Source of the DNA: Ruminococcaceae bacterium OttesenSCG-928-L11
GTDB lineage: Bacteria; Bacillota; Clostridia; Oscillospirales; Ruminococcaceae
Length of the DNA: 33,013 bases
Reading direction: 5' to 3'
Assembly (NCBI GenBank): GCA_030265885.1
Contig: JAJDGX010000019.1
Span: 1 to 33,013, forward strand
Part shown: in pieces, positions 23,614 through 30,999 of the stretch
Position numbering within the stretch: position 1 is the stretch's first letter
Layout: the number at the start of each line of letters is the position of its first letter
The notes under the pieces: generated by a model
What the model was told of the DNA's origin: nothing
The model's input: only the letters and a program-made list of their open reading frames with translations
Database searches by the model: none
Position numbers and translations under genes: made by a program

Positions 23614-25005
23614 GTGAAACGAAGCGGTCTCAGACCAAACCGAACAAGATGTATGGCAATGCTTGCGGTATTGACGATTCTAATCAGCGTATTGTTTCCC
23701 GGCTTTCAGGCGGACGCTGCGACAATAAAAATCAAAACTGGTAAAACCTCATATACGGCGAAAAACGCCATGCTGGGCATCGACGTGTCCCGCTGGCAGG
23801 GCAGCATCAACTGGAAAAAGGTTGCGGCAACGGATGTGCAGTTTGTGTTTGCCCGGGCATCCTGCGGCACCGACACCGATGCCTATTTTGTTCAGAACGC
23901 CCAGGGCGCCTACGATAACAAGCTTCACATCGGCGCGTACCACTACGCCATGTTCAAGGACAGCGCCTCTGTAAAAAAAGAAGCCGCCGTCTTTCTCAAG
24001 CAGCTCAAAAAAGTCAAGCTGACCTACCCGGTGGTACTGGATATCGAAAATCACTACGGCCTCAGCAAATCCAAGCTGACAACGCTGTCCCTGCAGTTTA
24101 TGAAGATACTGGAGGACGCGGGCTACACCGTCATGATCTATACATACCAAAACTTCTTTACCGGCCGGCTGAACCTCTCCAAGCTGGAGGGCTACGACCG
24201 GTGGGCGGCCAATTACTCGGACAAGCCAACCGGCGTCAATTACGCCATCTGGCAGTTTTCCAGCCGGGGCAAGGTCAACGGAATCAACGGCAACGTGGAT
24301 TTGAACGTGGCGTTGAAAAACGTCGCCACCAAGAAAATTGCCGGCAACACCAAAACCTCCAAGGACAAGACGATTTCCGTGAGCGTCTCCACAATGTCCA
24401 CCTCCGGCAGTTCCTCCTCCGGCACCACCAAAACCAACACAAACAAGACCAACACCACCAATACCACCAAGACAAATACCTCAACGAACACCACCAAGAC
24501 CAACACATCGTCGTCCTCGTCCACCGCCGCGCCCAAGCCATCGACGAGCACGCCGTCCTCCCCAAAGCCCACCGAGCCAAAGACAGACTCCGGCTCCGCC
24601 ATATCGGGCACCGAGCGAACCGCCTTCCAATTCCTCAACGAATACTACGGCTTCGATTTCCATCCCGACGCCCCGGTGGACGTTGACGAAATCGACATGG
24701 CCCTGTTCAAGGCGTTCCAAATGGAACTGAACAAGCAGTTTGGCACCAAGCTGGAAGTCAACGGCTACCTGGGCGATACGGAGCTGACCGAGCTTTCCAC
24801 CATGAAATTTACCCGTGACAAAACGAAGGGACGGGTCACCACCCTGATTCAAATCCGGCTCTTCTACATGGACTACCTCAGCGAATTGACCGGCGTGTAC
24901 GACAACAAGATGATCGAGGCGATTCAGGATTTGCAGATTGCCTGCAACCTGGAGCCCAGCGGCAGCATGACCAAGGATACCTGGATGGAGATTCTGGCAT
25001 TGTAA
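23614..25005 (+). CDS. Secreted GH25 lysozyme with Thr/Asn-rich linker and C-terminal peptidoglycan-binding-like domain
   Basis: The 463-residue protein is exported and predicted to cleave the glycan strands of peptidoglycan. GTG 23614 follows AGGAGGGG. Residues 1-36 are a signal peptide ending ADA-A. The GH25 domain (~52-240) opens with MLGIDVSRWQGSINW (catalytic-site Asp57), contains FARASCGTDTD and IGAYHYAMF, the acid pair DIE (Asp143, Glu145), and IWQFSSRGKVNGINGNVDLN. A flexible linker (~255-325) of repeated Thr/Asn/Lys and Ser-rich units follows, then a Pro/Lys/Thr segment. The C-terminal ~130 residues resemble two PG_binding_1-type helical repeats (FQMELNKQFGTKLEVNGYLG; IQDLQIACNLEPSGSMTKDTW). 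The role could be cell-wall turnover, sporulation or competition. Confidence 0.92.
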   Translation: MKRSGLRPNRTRCMAMLAVLTILISVLFPGFQADAATIKIKTGKTSYTAKNAMLGIDVSRWQGSINWKKVAATDVQFVFARASCGTDTDAYFVQNAQGAYDNKLHIGAYHYAMFKDSASVKKEAAVFLKQLKKVKLTYPVVLDIENHYGLSKSKLTTLSLQFMKILEDAGYTVMIYTYQNFFTGRLNLSKLEGYDRWAANYSDKPTGVNYAIWQFSSRGKVNGINGNVDLNVALKNVATKKIAGNTKTSKDKTISVSVSTMSTSGSSSSGTTKTNTNKTNTTNTTKTNTSTNTTKTNTSSSSSTAAPKPSTSTPSSPKPTEPKTDSGSAISGTERTAFQFLNEYYGFDFHPDAPVDVDEIDMALFKAFQMELNKQFGTKLEVNGYLGDTELTELSTMKFTRDKTKGRVTTLIQIRLFYMDYLSELTGVYDNKMIEAIQDLQIACNLEPSGSMTKDTWMEILAL

Positions 25006-25010
25006 CCGGC

Positions 25011-25047
25011 GGCGGAAATCCTTTTTCGAGGGGATTTCCGCCTTTTT
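25011..25047 (+). terminator. Terminator of the GH25 lysozyme gene
   Basis: GGCGGAAATCC (25011-25021) pairs with GGATTTCCGCC (25032-25042), followed by TTTTTG. It begins six bases after the stop codon. Confidence 0.9.
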
Positions 25048-25136
25048 GCGCCGCCAACGCCGGCCCATCTGCGGGATTTTGTGTAATGCGGATAGGTTTC
25101 ATTTTATTTGCCCGCAAAGTTGGGTGAAATTTTGTA

Positions 25137-25165
25137 TTGTAACAAATGAATAATCGGTGTATTAT
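25137..25165 (+). promoter_or_regulatory. Probable promoter of the glycerol-1-phosphate dehydrogenase gene
   Basis: TTGTAA (25137-25142) and TATTAT (25160-25165) are 17 bases apart in an AT-rich stretch, predicting a leader of ~95 bases. A second candidate (TTGACG 25219-25224, TATATC 25243-25248, 18 bases) would start too close to the RBS and is less likely. Confidence 0.5.
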
Positions 25166-25268
25166 TTATGTATTGTGAAGGATTCGACGAACAGGGCTTT
25201 GTGAAAAGTACGCTTACTTTGACGCAAAGCTATTTTGCTGCCTATATCAATGAAAAGGGGCCTGTGCA

Positions 25269-26531
25269 ATGAATGTGGATCTGCATCAATTTAGTGGGGC
25301 ATGCCGTTGCGGTGAGGAACACCGCCTTCTGACAAAATACATTCGAATCGAAAAGGGCATCGTCGCCAAGCTGGGGGAGATTGTTGATTCCCTTGGCCTG
25401 CCCAAGCGCTGCTGCATTGTGTGCGACAGCAACACCAACGTCTTTGCCGCCCTGGCGGGCAAGGCGCTGGGCGACAGACTGCATCCCCTGCGGCCCGCCA
25501 TCGTGCTTAACCCCGACAACCTCCACGCGGACGAGATTGCCGTGGAGCGGGTTATGACACAGCTTGCCGTGGATACCGGCTGGCTGTTGGCCGTCGGCTC
25601 CGGCACCATTCACGACGTTACCCGGTACGTGGCGACTCAAAAGGGGATTCCCTTTGTATCCTTTCCCACGGCGGCCAGTGTGGACGGCTTTGTCTCCACC
25701 GTGTGCGCCATGACCTGGAAGGGCTTCAAGACCACCATCATTGGCTCCGCGCCGGTTGCGGTCATCGCTGATACCGATATTTTCGCCAACGCGCCCTATC
25801 GCCTGACCGCGTCGGGAATCGGCGATGTTCTGGGCAAATACACAGCCCTGGCCGACTGGGAAATCGCCCACATCCTCACCGGTGAGCCCATTTGCCGGGA
25901 CATCTACGCCATATCGGAGCAGGCTGTCCGCGAGGTGCGGGAGAATCTGGACGGAATCCGCGCCATGGAGCCGGAGGCCTGTGAAAAGCTGCTCCACGCC
26001 CTGCTGATGACCGGTATCGCCATGCAGCTGTGGAACGACTCCCGGCCCGCGTCGGGATCGGAGCACCACTTCTCTCATTTCTGGGAGATGGAGCGAATCA
26101 ATAAAAAGCTGGACGCTCTCCACGGGGAAAAGGTCGGCATCGGCCTGCTGCTGGCGATGGACTATTATCATAGGCTGGGCGAGGTCGACGACATTGCGTC
26201 CCATCTGGTTGCCTACTCGGGCCTGCCGGAGGAGGGACTTCGCCGGATATACGGCGAGCTGTTTGAATCCACCATGGAAGAAAACACGCCGGATCCCCTG
26301 CCGGAAATTGACCGGGACACTCTCATTGAGAAATGGCCGCAGATAGCGGCGGTACTGCGGGGACTCCCCGATTTGGACGAACTGCGCGCCGATATGAAGA
26401 AGGCGGCCTGCATGACGGAACTGGAGCAAATCGGCTTGGATGCATCCTGCATAGCCGACAGCGCGACCTACTCTCCCTATGTTCGCAACCGCATGACCGC
26501 AATGCGCCTGCGCAAGCTGACTGACCTGTAA
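25269..26531 (+). CDS. egsA: sn-Glycerol-1-phosphate dehydrogenase (AraM/EgsA family)
   Basis: This family reduces dihydroxyacetone phosphate to sn-glycerol-1-phosphate with NAD(P)H and is the bacterial counterpart of the archaeal lipid enzyme (B. subtilis AraM). The 420-residue protein has the N-terminal IRIEKGIVAKLGEIV, the nucleotide-binding loop AVGSGTIHDVTRYVA, and FPTAASVDGF. The metal ligands are the Asp in SGIGDVLGKYTALADW and the histidines in ASGSEHHFSHFWEM, with a further candidate near LHGEKVGIGLLLA. The ATG follows AAAAGGGG. It has its own promoter and a strong terminator, so it is monocistronic. A related iron-dependent dehydrogenase cannot be fully excluded, but the metal motif fits this family best. 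Confidence 0.9.
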   Translation: MNVDLHQFSGACRCGEEHRLLTKYIRIEKGIVAKLGEIVDSLGLPKRCCIVCDSNTNVFAALAGKALGDRLHPLRPAIVLNPDNLHADEIAVERVMTQLAVDTGWLLAVGSGTIHDVTRYVATQKGIPFVSFPTAASVDGFVSTVCAMTWKGFKTTIIGSAPVAVIADTDIFANAPYRLTASGIGDVLGKYTALADWEIAHILTGEPICRDIYAISEQAVREVRENLDGIRAMEPEACEKLLHALLMTGIAMQLWNDSRPASGSEHHFSHFWEMERINKKLDALHGEKVGIGLLLAMDYYHRLGEVDDIASHLVAYSGLPEEGLRRIYGELFESTMEENTPDPLPEIDRDTLIEKWPQIAAVLRGLPDLDELRADMKKAACMTELEQIGLDASCIADSATYSPYVRNRMTAMRLRKLTDL

Positions 26532-26549
26532 CTAACGCTCCGTTGTCTT

Positions 26550-26579
26550 AAAAAATCCGGGATTTTCCCGGATTTTTTT
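26550..26579 (+). terminator. Terminator after egsA
   Basis: AAAAAATCCGGG (26550-26561) pairs with CCCGGATTTTTT (26567-26578) around ATTTT and ends in a long T-run. The A-tract on the other side lets it work in both directions. Confidence 0.92.
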
Positions 26580-26640
26580 GCATCCCGGCCCAATTGCCGG
26601 ACAAACTAACGACAGAACCCAATCAACCTCTGCAATTGTG

Positions 26641-26682
26641 ACAAAACTGTGAAAGAAATGTTGATAAAATACACAGTTTTGT
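26641..26682 (+). repeat. Perfect 11-base inverted repeat upstream of the phosphoribosyltransferase-like gene
   Basis: ACAAAACTGTG (26641-26651) and CACAGTTTTGT (26672-26682) are perfect arms around a 20-base A-rich spacer. It ends just before the -35 box of the next promoter. No U-tract follows, so it is more likely an operator or a DNA-bending site than a terminator. Confidence 0.55.
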
Positions 26683-26683
26683 A

Positions 26684-26712
26684 TTGATTTATACACAAAT
26701 ATATGGTAACAT
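26684..26712 (+). promoter_or_regulatory. Promoter of the phosphoribosyltransferase-like gene
   Basis: TTGATT (26684-26689) and TAACAT (26707-26712) are 17 bases apart, with an extended -10 TGG. The 12-mer ATATGGTAACAT recurs exactly in the promoter of the sufC-like gene 800 bases on. Confidence 0.62.
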
Positions 26713-26766
26713 TTTACTACGGTACATTCCGAACAGGAGAAGCCAACATCGAAAGGAGGCTGTCTG

Positions 26767-27405
26767 ATGGAATCCAGATCCAGAGAAGTCAGCGCCAGGG
26801 GAGACAAGAATATCGCTATCCGCATCGTACCCGGACATTTTGCGACCAACCACTCCCACATCAATTTCTATGTGGATATGTCGGGCATCAAAACCCGCCA
26901 CAAAATGGCAAAGCGCGCCGGGGAGCAGCTGGCCCGCGCCTACAGCATGACCAGCATCGACACCATCATCTGTCTGGAGGGAACCGAGGTAATCGGCGCG
27001 TTCCTGGCCGATTACCTGACCCAGTCCGGCCATATGGACATGAACAGCGGCAAGGAGATCTGCGTGCTGACCCCGGAGCTTAACAGCAACAACCAGATGA
27101 TCTTCCGGGACAATATCCAAAGCGAGGTCTGGAACAAGCACATTCTGCTGCTCATCGCCTCCGCCTCCACCGGCAAAACCATCAACCGCGCGGTGGACTG
27201 CCTCAACTACTACAGCGGCCAGCTCATCGGCATCGCCGCCGTATTCAGCGCCGTGCGCAGCAGCAACGGCATCGATGTCCGCTCCATTTTTACCGAGGCG
27301 GATTTGCCCTCCTACGAGACATTTATCCCGGCGGAATGCGAAATGTGCAAGCAAAAGCAGAAAATTGACGCCATCGTCAACAGCCACGGCTATTCCAAGC
27401 TATAG
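26767..27405 (+). CDS. Orotate-phosphoribosyltransferase-like protein with degenerate PRPP loop
   Basis: The 212-residue protein has the type I phosphoribosyltransferase fold. It has a hood-like N-terminus, TIICLEGTEVIGAFLADYL at the position where PRTases have the first substrate strand, and a strand-loop HILLLIASASTGKTI at the PRPP-binding position. The standard loop carries two acidic residues (hhhhDDxxTTGxT). Here they are replaced by Ser/Ala while STGKT is kept, so catalysis is doubtful. A C-terminal CEMCKQKQK resembles half a metal site. ATG 26767 follows AAAGGAGG. The unit is monocistronic, with its own promoter and terminator. It may be an enzyme with unusual chemistry or a ligand-binding regulator like PyrR/PurR-type PRT-fold proteins. 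Confidence 0.75.
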   Translation: MESRSREVSARGDKNIAIRIVPGHFATNHSHINFYVDMSGIKTRHKMAKRAGEQLARAYSMTSIDTIICLEGTEVIGAFLADYLTQSGHMDMNSGKEICVLTPELNSNNQMIFRDNIQSEVWNKHILLLIASASTGKTINRAVDCLNYYSGQLIGIAAVFSAVRSSNGIDVRSIFTEADLPSYETFIPAECEMCKQKQKIDAIVNSHGYSKL

Positions 27406-27440
27406 CCGCTTGGACTTTCCCTATACTATACAAAAAAGAC

Positions 27441-27486
27441 AGCTTGCCCCGCCTGAAATATGGTGGGGCAAGCTCTTGTTTTTCTT
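27441..27486 (+). terminator. Terminator after the phosphoribosyltransferase-like gene
   Basis: AGCTTGCCCCGCC (27441-27453) pairs with GGTGGGGCAAGCT (27462-27474), 13 pairs with one G-U, followed by CTTGTTTTTCTTT. Confidence 0.9.
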
Positions 27487-27496
27487 TGCATTGGAT

Positions 27497-27525
27497 TTGA
27501 CAAGCCATAGGAAATATGGTAACAT
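27497..27525 (+). promoter_or_regulatory. Strong promoter of the sufC-sufB-like operon
   Basis: A perfect TTGACA (27497-27502) is 17 bases from TAACAT (27520-27525), with an extended -10 TGG. It predicts a leader of ~115 bases. Confidence 0.78.
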
Positions 27526-27547
27526 ATATTACGAAACAAGAACATAT

Positions 27548-27633
27548 ACAAATTTGGTAGCAGTTAATATTGCCGGCCAAACAAAATTTGTGCCCTGCGG
27601 AACGCGGGGATAGATAGCGCACCGGGGTGCGGG
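27548..27633 (+). promoter_or_regulatory. Structured 5' leader upstream of the sufC-like gene
   Basis: Three potential stems occur in the leader: ACAAATTT (27548-27555) with AAATTTGT (27584-27591); CCCTGCG (27593-27599) with CGCGGGG (27603-27609, one G-U); and CGCAC-CGGG-GTGCG just before the TAGGAGG. I recognise no known riboswitch. No U-tract is present, so any control would act on translation or stability, or the arms would be protein sites. Confidence 0.45.
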
Positions 27634-27646
27634 TAGGAGGAACAAC

Positions 27647-28372
27647 GTGTTAGAACTGAAAAACCTGTCGTTTCAAGTACGGGACGACAACGGGAAAAAA
27701 GAAATATTGCAGGATGTCAGCCTGGTAATCGAGGAGCGCAGCTTTGTGGTCATCACAGGCCCCAACGGCGGCGGCAAATCCACTCTGGCCAAGCTTATCA
27801 TGGGCATCGAGTCGCCCACCAGCGGCCAAATCCTGTTTAACGGCGAGGACATCACCGCCCTTGGCCCCACCGAGCGGGCGGCCAGAGGAATCGGCTTTGC
27901 GTTTCAGCAGCCGGTTCGGTTCAAGGGTCTGGCCGTGCGGGATTTGCTTTCCCTGGCCGCCGGCAAAACGCTGAACACCGAGGAAGCCTGCGCCTACTTG
28001 TCCGAGGTAGGCCTCTGCGCCCTGGAGTACATCGACCGGGAGCTGAACGCCAGCCTGTCCGGCGGCGAGATGAAGCGCATCGAAATCGCCATGCTGATGG
28101 CACAGGGGACAAGCCTCTCTGTCTTTGACGAGCCGGAGGCGGGCATCGACCTGTGGAGCTTCCAAAATCTGATCCGCGCGTTCGAAAAAATGCGGGACGC
28201 CCACAACCGGGCCGTCGTCATCATCTCCCACCAGGAGCGGATTTTGGCCATTGCGGACAAGGTCGTGGTCATTGCGGGTGGCCGCATCACCACAACCGGC
28301 AACAAGGAGGAAATCCTGCCATCCCTGCTGGGGAACCCGGATTCCTGCGAATTTTTTAGGGGGGCTGTCTGA
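27647..28372 (+). CDS. sufC: SufC-like ABC ATPase of a minimal Fe-S cluster assembly system
   Basis: SufC-type ATPases energise the SufB scaffold on which Fe-S clusters are built in the cytosol. The 241-residue protein has Walker A GPNGGGKST (38-46), a Q-loop (FAFQQPVRFKG), the signature LSGGEMKR, the SufC-style Walker B SVFDEPEAGID, and the switch histidine in IISHQ. The glutamate-rich DEPEAGIDL stretch separates SufC from transporter ATPases. The GTG start follows TAGGAGG. It shares one base with the sufB-like gene. No SufS, SufU or SufD gene is adjacent, so this is the two-gene minimal arrangement (SmsC-SmsB) described in archaea and anaerobes. Confidence 0.92.
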   Translation: MLELKNLSFQVRDDNGKKEILQDVSLVIEERSFVVITGPNGGGKSTLAKLIMGIESPTSGQILFNGEDITALGPTERAARGIGFAFQQPVRFKGLAVRDLLSLAAGKTLNTEEACAYLSEVGLCALEYIDRELNASLSGGEMKRIEIAMLMAQGTSLSVFDEPEAGIDLWSFQNLIRAFEKMRDAHNRAVVIISHQERILAIADKVVVIAGGRITTTGNKEEILPSLLGNPDSCEFFRGAV

Positions 28373-29286
28373 TGAATCCGGATGAAATCAAGGTACTGGA
28401 AACCATTGCGGGGCTCAGCGGATTCCCGGAGGGCGCGTTCAACATCCGCGTCAACGGCGGAAGCGCCGGGAGAAGCAGCACCGCCAATGTCAAAATAGAG
28501 CCGAAGGCCCTGGGCTCCGGCATCGATATCCACGTGGCGCCCGGCGCGACAGAGACTGTCCACATTCCGGTTGTCATCAGCGAAAGCGGCGTGGTGGAAA
28601 CCGTATACAACGACTTCTATATCGGCGAGGGTGCCGACGTTGTCATCGTGGCGGGCTGCGGCATTCACAACTGTGGGGCCAACCTCTCCCAGCACGACGG
28701 CGTCCACTCCTTCCACATCGAAAAGGACGCCCGGGTCGTCTACTCCGAAAAGCACTACGGCGACGGTGACGGCACAGGCGGCCGCGTTCTCAACCCGGTT
28801 ACCAATGTGTTTATGCAGCCCGGCAGCTACATGGAGATGGACACCGTCCAAATCGAGGGCGTGGACAGCACCAAGCGGGTGACAAACGCCGACCTTGCCG
28901 ACGGCGCCGTGCTGGTGGTCAAGGAAAAGCTGATGACCCACGGGGAGCAATACGCGGAAACCTTCTTTGAGGTCAACCTCAACGGGGAGGACTCCAGCTG
29001 CAACCTCATCTCCCGCTCCGTGGCCAAGGAGCAGTCCAAGCAGCTGTTCCTCTCCAAGATAAGCGGCAACAACAAGTGCATGGGCCACTCCGAGTGCGAC
29101 GCCATCATCATGGACGACGCCAGCGTCAAGGCCGTGCCGGAAATCACCGCCAACCACGTGGACGCGGGCCTGATTCACGAGGCCGCCATCGGCAAAATTG
29201 CCGGGGAGCAGATCATGAAGCTGATGACCCTCGGTCTCACCGAAGCCGAGGCCGAAGCGCAGATCATCAACGGCTTCCTGAAATAG
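28372..29286 (+). CDS. sufB: SufB/SufD-like Fe-S scaffold protein (minimal SmsB type)
   Basis: The 304-residue protein is the right-handed beta-helix scaffold of a SUF-type assembly machine, much shorter than classical SufB (~470 residues) because the N-terminal region is reduced. Typical features are the repetitive beta-helix (VHIPVVISESGVVETVYNDFYIGEGADVVIVAG), HIEKDARVVYSEKHYG, SRSVAKEQSKQLFLSKISGNN, and the C-terminal signature CMGHSECDAIIMDDASVKAVPEITANHVDAGLIHEAAIGKI. The last contains the cysteine and glutamate region implicated in cluster formation. The ATG overlaps the sufC stop (TGATG), with TTAGGGGGG upstream. A single B-type protein without D suggests a B2-C2 complex, as in minimal SUF systems. 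Confidence 0.9.
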   Translation: MNPDEIKVLETIAGLSGFPEGAFNIRVNGGSAGRSSTANVKIEPKALGSGIDIHVAPGATETVHIPVVISESGVVETVYNDFYIGEGADVVIVAGCGIHNCGANLSQHDGVHSFHIEKDARVVYSEKHYGDGDGTGGRVLNPVTNVFMQPGSYMEMDTVQIEGVDSTKRVTNADLADGAVLVVKEKLMTHGEQYAETFFEVNLNGEDSSCNLISRSVAKEQSKQLFLSKISGNNKCMGHSECDAIIMDDASVKAVPEITANHVDAGLIHEAAIGKIAGEQIMKLMTLGLTEAEAEAQIINGFLK

Positions 29287-29303
29287 AATCCAACCAAAGC
29301 AAA

Positions 29304-29335
29304 CAACGGCGCATCCACCCACGGATGCGCCGTTG
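29304..29335. terminator. Hairpin between the convergent sufB-like and DEAD-box helicase genes
   Basis: CAACGGCGCATCC (29304-29316) pairs perfectly over 13 bases with GGATGCGCCGTTG (29323-29335). On the minus strand it is followed by TTGTTTGCTTT, a modest U-tract, so it best serves the helicase transcript. The plus-strand tail is poor in T. Confidence 0.75.
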
Positions 29336-29376
29336 CTCATTGGCGGCTAAACTGGTTATGTATTACGGTCAACAAC

Positions 29377-30684
29377 CTATCTGCGCCGTTTCCGCCGGGG
29401 AGCAGCCGCCTTATCGCGGGCCTCGGCCACAGCGGGGCCGCGCTCGGCTCGGGGGGGTCTCTCAGCCCGGGGAGACCGCTCAGCCCGAGGGGCCCGATCG
29501 GCCCGGGGCGGCCGTTGCCGGGTTTGGGGCGGGATAACCTCAAAAATCTGCATGGGATACGGATGCTCCTCCACCACCGCAACCTCTTTGCCAATCAGCT
29601 TCTGAATGTCCTTCAGGTAGGCTTTTTCCGCAAAGTCGCAAAAGGAGATGGCGATGCCGTCCAGTCCGGCTCTGCCGGTTCTGCCGATGCGGTGGACATA
29701 GGTTTCCGGCTCGTTGGGCAAATCGTAGTTGATGACATGGGACAGCTGGTCGATGTCGATGCCCCGCGCCGCAATATCGGTGGCGACCAGAATGCGGGTT
29801 CTGCCCGCCTTAAAATCGGCCAGAGCCTTCTCGCGGGCCCCCTGCGACTTGTCCCCGTGAATGGCGCCCGCGTTGATTCCGGCCTTGTTCAGGGTACGGC
29901 TTATCCGGTCAGCGCCGTGCTTGGTGCGGGAGAACACCAGCGCCGAAACGATGGCCTTATCCGCCAGCAGATGAATCAGCAGTCGCCCCTTGTTGGCCTT
30001 GTCCACAAAGTAGACGGACTGGGAGACGGTATCCACCGTAGAGGACACCGGCGTCACCGCCACCGTAACCGGGTCGCGGAGAATGGAGGCAGCCAGGGTC
30101 GTGATTTCCTTGGGCATGGTGGCGGAAAACAACAGGGTTTGCCGGTCACTGGGCAACTGGGCAATCACCCGCTTTACATCGTGGATGAAGCCCATATCCA
30201 GCATGCGGTCGGCCTCGTCCAGCACAAACATGGAAATGCGGCTCAAATCGCACAGGCCCTGGCCAATCAAGTCGTTGAGCCGGCCCGGCGTCGCCACCAG
30301 AATGTCCACACCGGCCCGGAGGGCGGCCACCTGAGGCCCCTGTCCCACACCGCCAAAGACGACAGCGGTGCGCAGCCGGGTGTAGCGTCCATATGCCTTA
30401 AAGCTTTGGGTCACCTGGGCCGCCAGCTCTCTTGTGGGGGTCAGCACCAGGGCCTGCAGGGTGTTGGCCGGTGCGCCCGCCTGGCGCTGCTTGTACAGGG
30501 TTTGCAGAATGGGAATCGCAAAGGCCGCTGTCTTTCCGGTTCCTGTCTGGGCGCAGCCAAACAGATCCTTTCCCTCCAGCAGCAGCGGAATTGCCTGTGT
30601 TTGAATGGGGGATGGGTGCCGGTAGCCCTCGTGCTCCAGTGCACGCAGTATGGGTCGTGTCAGGTTTAACTCGGTAAAATTCAT
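29377..30684 (-). CDS. DEAD-box ATP-dependent RNA helicase, RhlE/CshA type
   Basis: This enzyme unwinds RNA duplexes in ribosome assembly, RNA decay or cold adaptation. The start is the ATG at 30684, seven bases after AGGAGA, giving 435 residues ([16 protein letters not shown]); the track start at 30795 lies upstream in the leader. All motifs are present: Q motif with [18 protein letters not shown] (motif I, ~45-52), PTRELA, TPGRL, DEAD (~149), SAT, ARGIDI and HRIGRTGR (motif VI). The C-terminal tail (~385-435) is a basic, Arg/Pro/Ala-rich stretch with repeated PRAER-like units, likely RNA-binding and disordered. It has its own promoter and a ~115-base leader. Confidence 0.95.
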   Translation of the reverse strand: MNFTELNLTRPILRALEHEGYRHPSPIQTQAIPLLLEGKDLFGCAQTGTGKTAAFAIPILQTLYKQRQAGAPANTLQALVLTPTRELAAQVTQSFKAYGRYTRLRTAVVFGGVGQGPQVAALRAGVDILVATPGRLNDLIGQGLCDLSRISMFVLDEADRMLDMGFIHDVKRVIAQLPSDRQTLLFSATMPKEITTLAASILRDPVTVAVTPVSSTVDTVSQSVYFVDKANKGRLLIHLLADKAIVSALVFSRTKHGADRISRTLNKAGINAGAIHGDKSQGAREKALADFKAGRTRILVATDIAARGIDIDQLSHVINYDLPNEPETYVHRIGRTGRAGLDGIAISFCDFAEKAYLKDIQKLIGKEVAVVEEHPYPMQIFEVIPPQTRQRPPRADRAPRAERSPRAERPPRAERGPAVAEARDKAAAPRRKRRR

Positions 30685-30803
30685 AGATTCTCCTGTGTTT
30701 GGATTTTTTATGTCTCCCCGACCCAAGGGGCTTGCTTCGGGAAGAATCATTGCAATAAGGAAAGCGGCAAATATCTGGGGGATGCCACGCCGCACTTCCT
30801 ACC

Positions 30804-30832
30804 ATTATACGCCACAATGGACAGATTCTCAA
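30804..30832 (-). promoter_or_regulatory. Promoter of the DEAD-box helicase gene
   Basis: On the minus strand TTGAGA (30832-30827) and TATAAT (30809-30804) are 17 bases apart. The leader of about 115 bases is long enough for cold-shock-type control, although no specific element is recognised. Confidence 0.75.
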
Positions 30833-30933
30833 CCAATGATTTGTAAATCGTCCCGGCAGTGCCCCGAGGGGCGGGGAATCGGCCCCGGATGTCGCGACGC
30901 AACAGGCCCTAAGGCGCGCGGAGCTGTTGGGTT

Positions 30934-30976
30934 CAGCGTCACGCTGGTTGACAATCGGCGAGTCCGTCGGTAAACT
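30934..30976 (+). promoter_or_regulatory. Consensus promoter of the TtcA-like gene with an adjacent 13-base palindrome
   Basis: TTGACA (30948-30953) and TAAACT (30971-30976) are 17 bases apart. The palindrome CAGCGT-C-ACGCTG (30934-30946) sits one base before the -35. Thirteen of its bases plus the next G recur in part (AGCGTCACGCTGG) at 18508-18520, ahead of the large fusion flavoprotein gene. Confidence 0.78.
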
Positions 30977-30999
30977 ATTAAGAAAAAAGGGGAGGCCAC

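Larger units (their letters stand above)
30685..30999. other. Divergent intergenic region between the helicase and TtcA-like genes
   Basis: The 315-base gap holds the helicase leader and promoter (minus) and the promoter of the TtcA-like gene (plus). Between them, ~30855-30930 is a GC-rich stretch with several overlapping G/C stems (for example GGGGC...GCCCC) but no coding potential I can support. The 107-codon ORF at 30650-30973 crosses the helicase start and both promoters and is not a gene. Confidence 0.6.
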
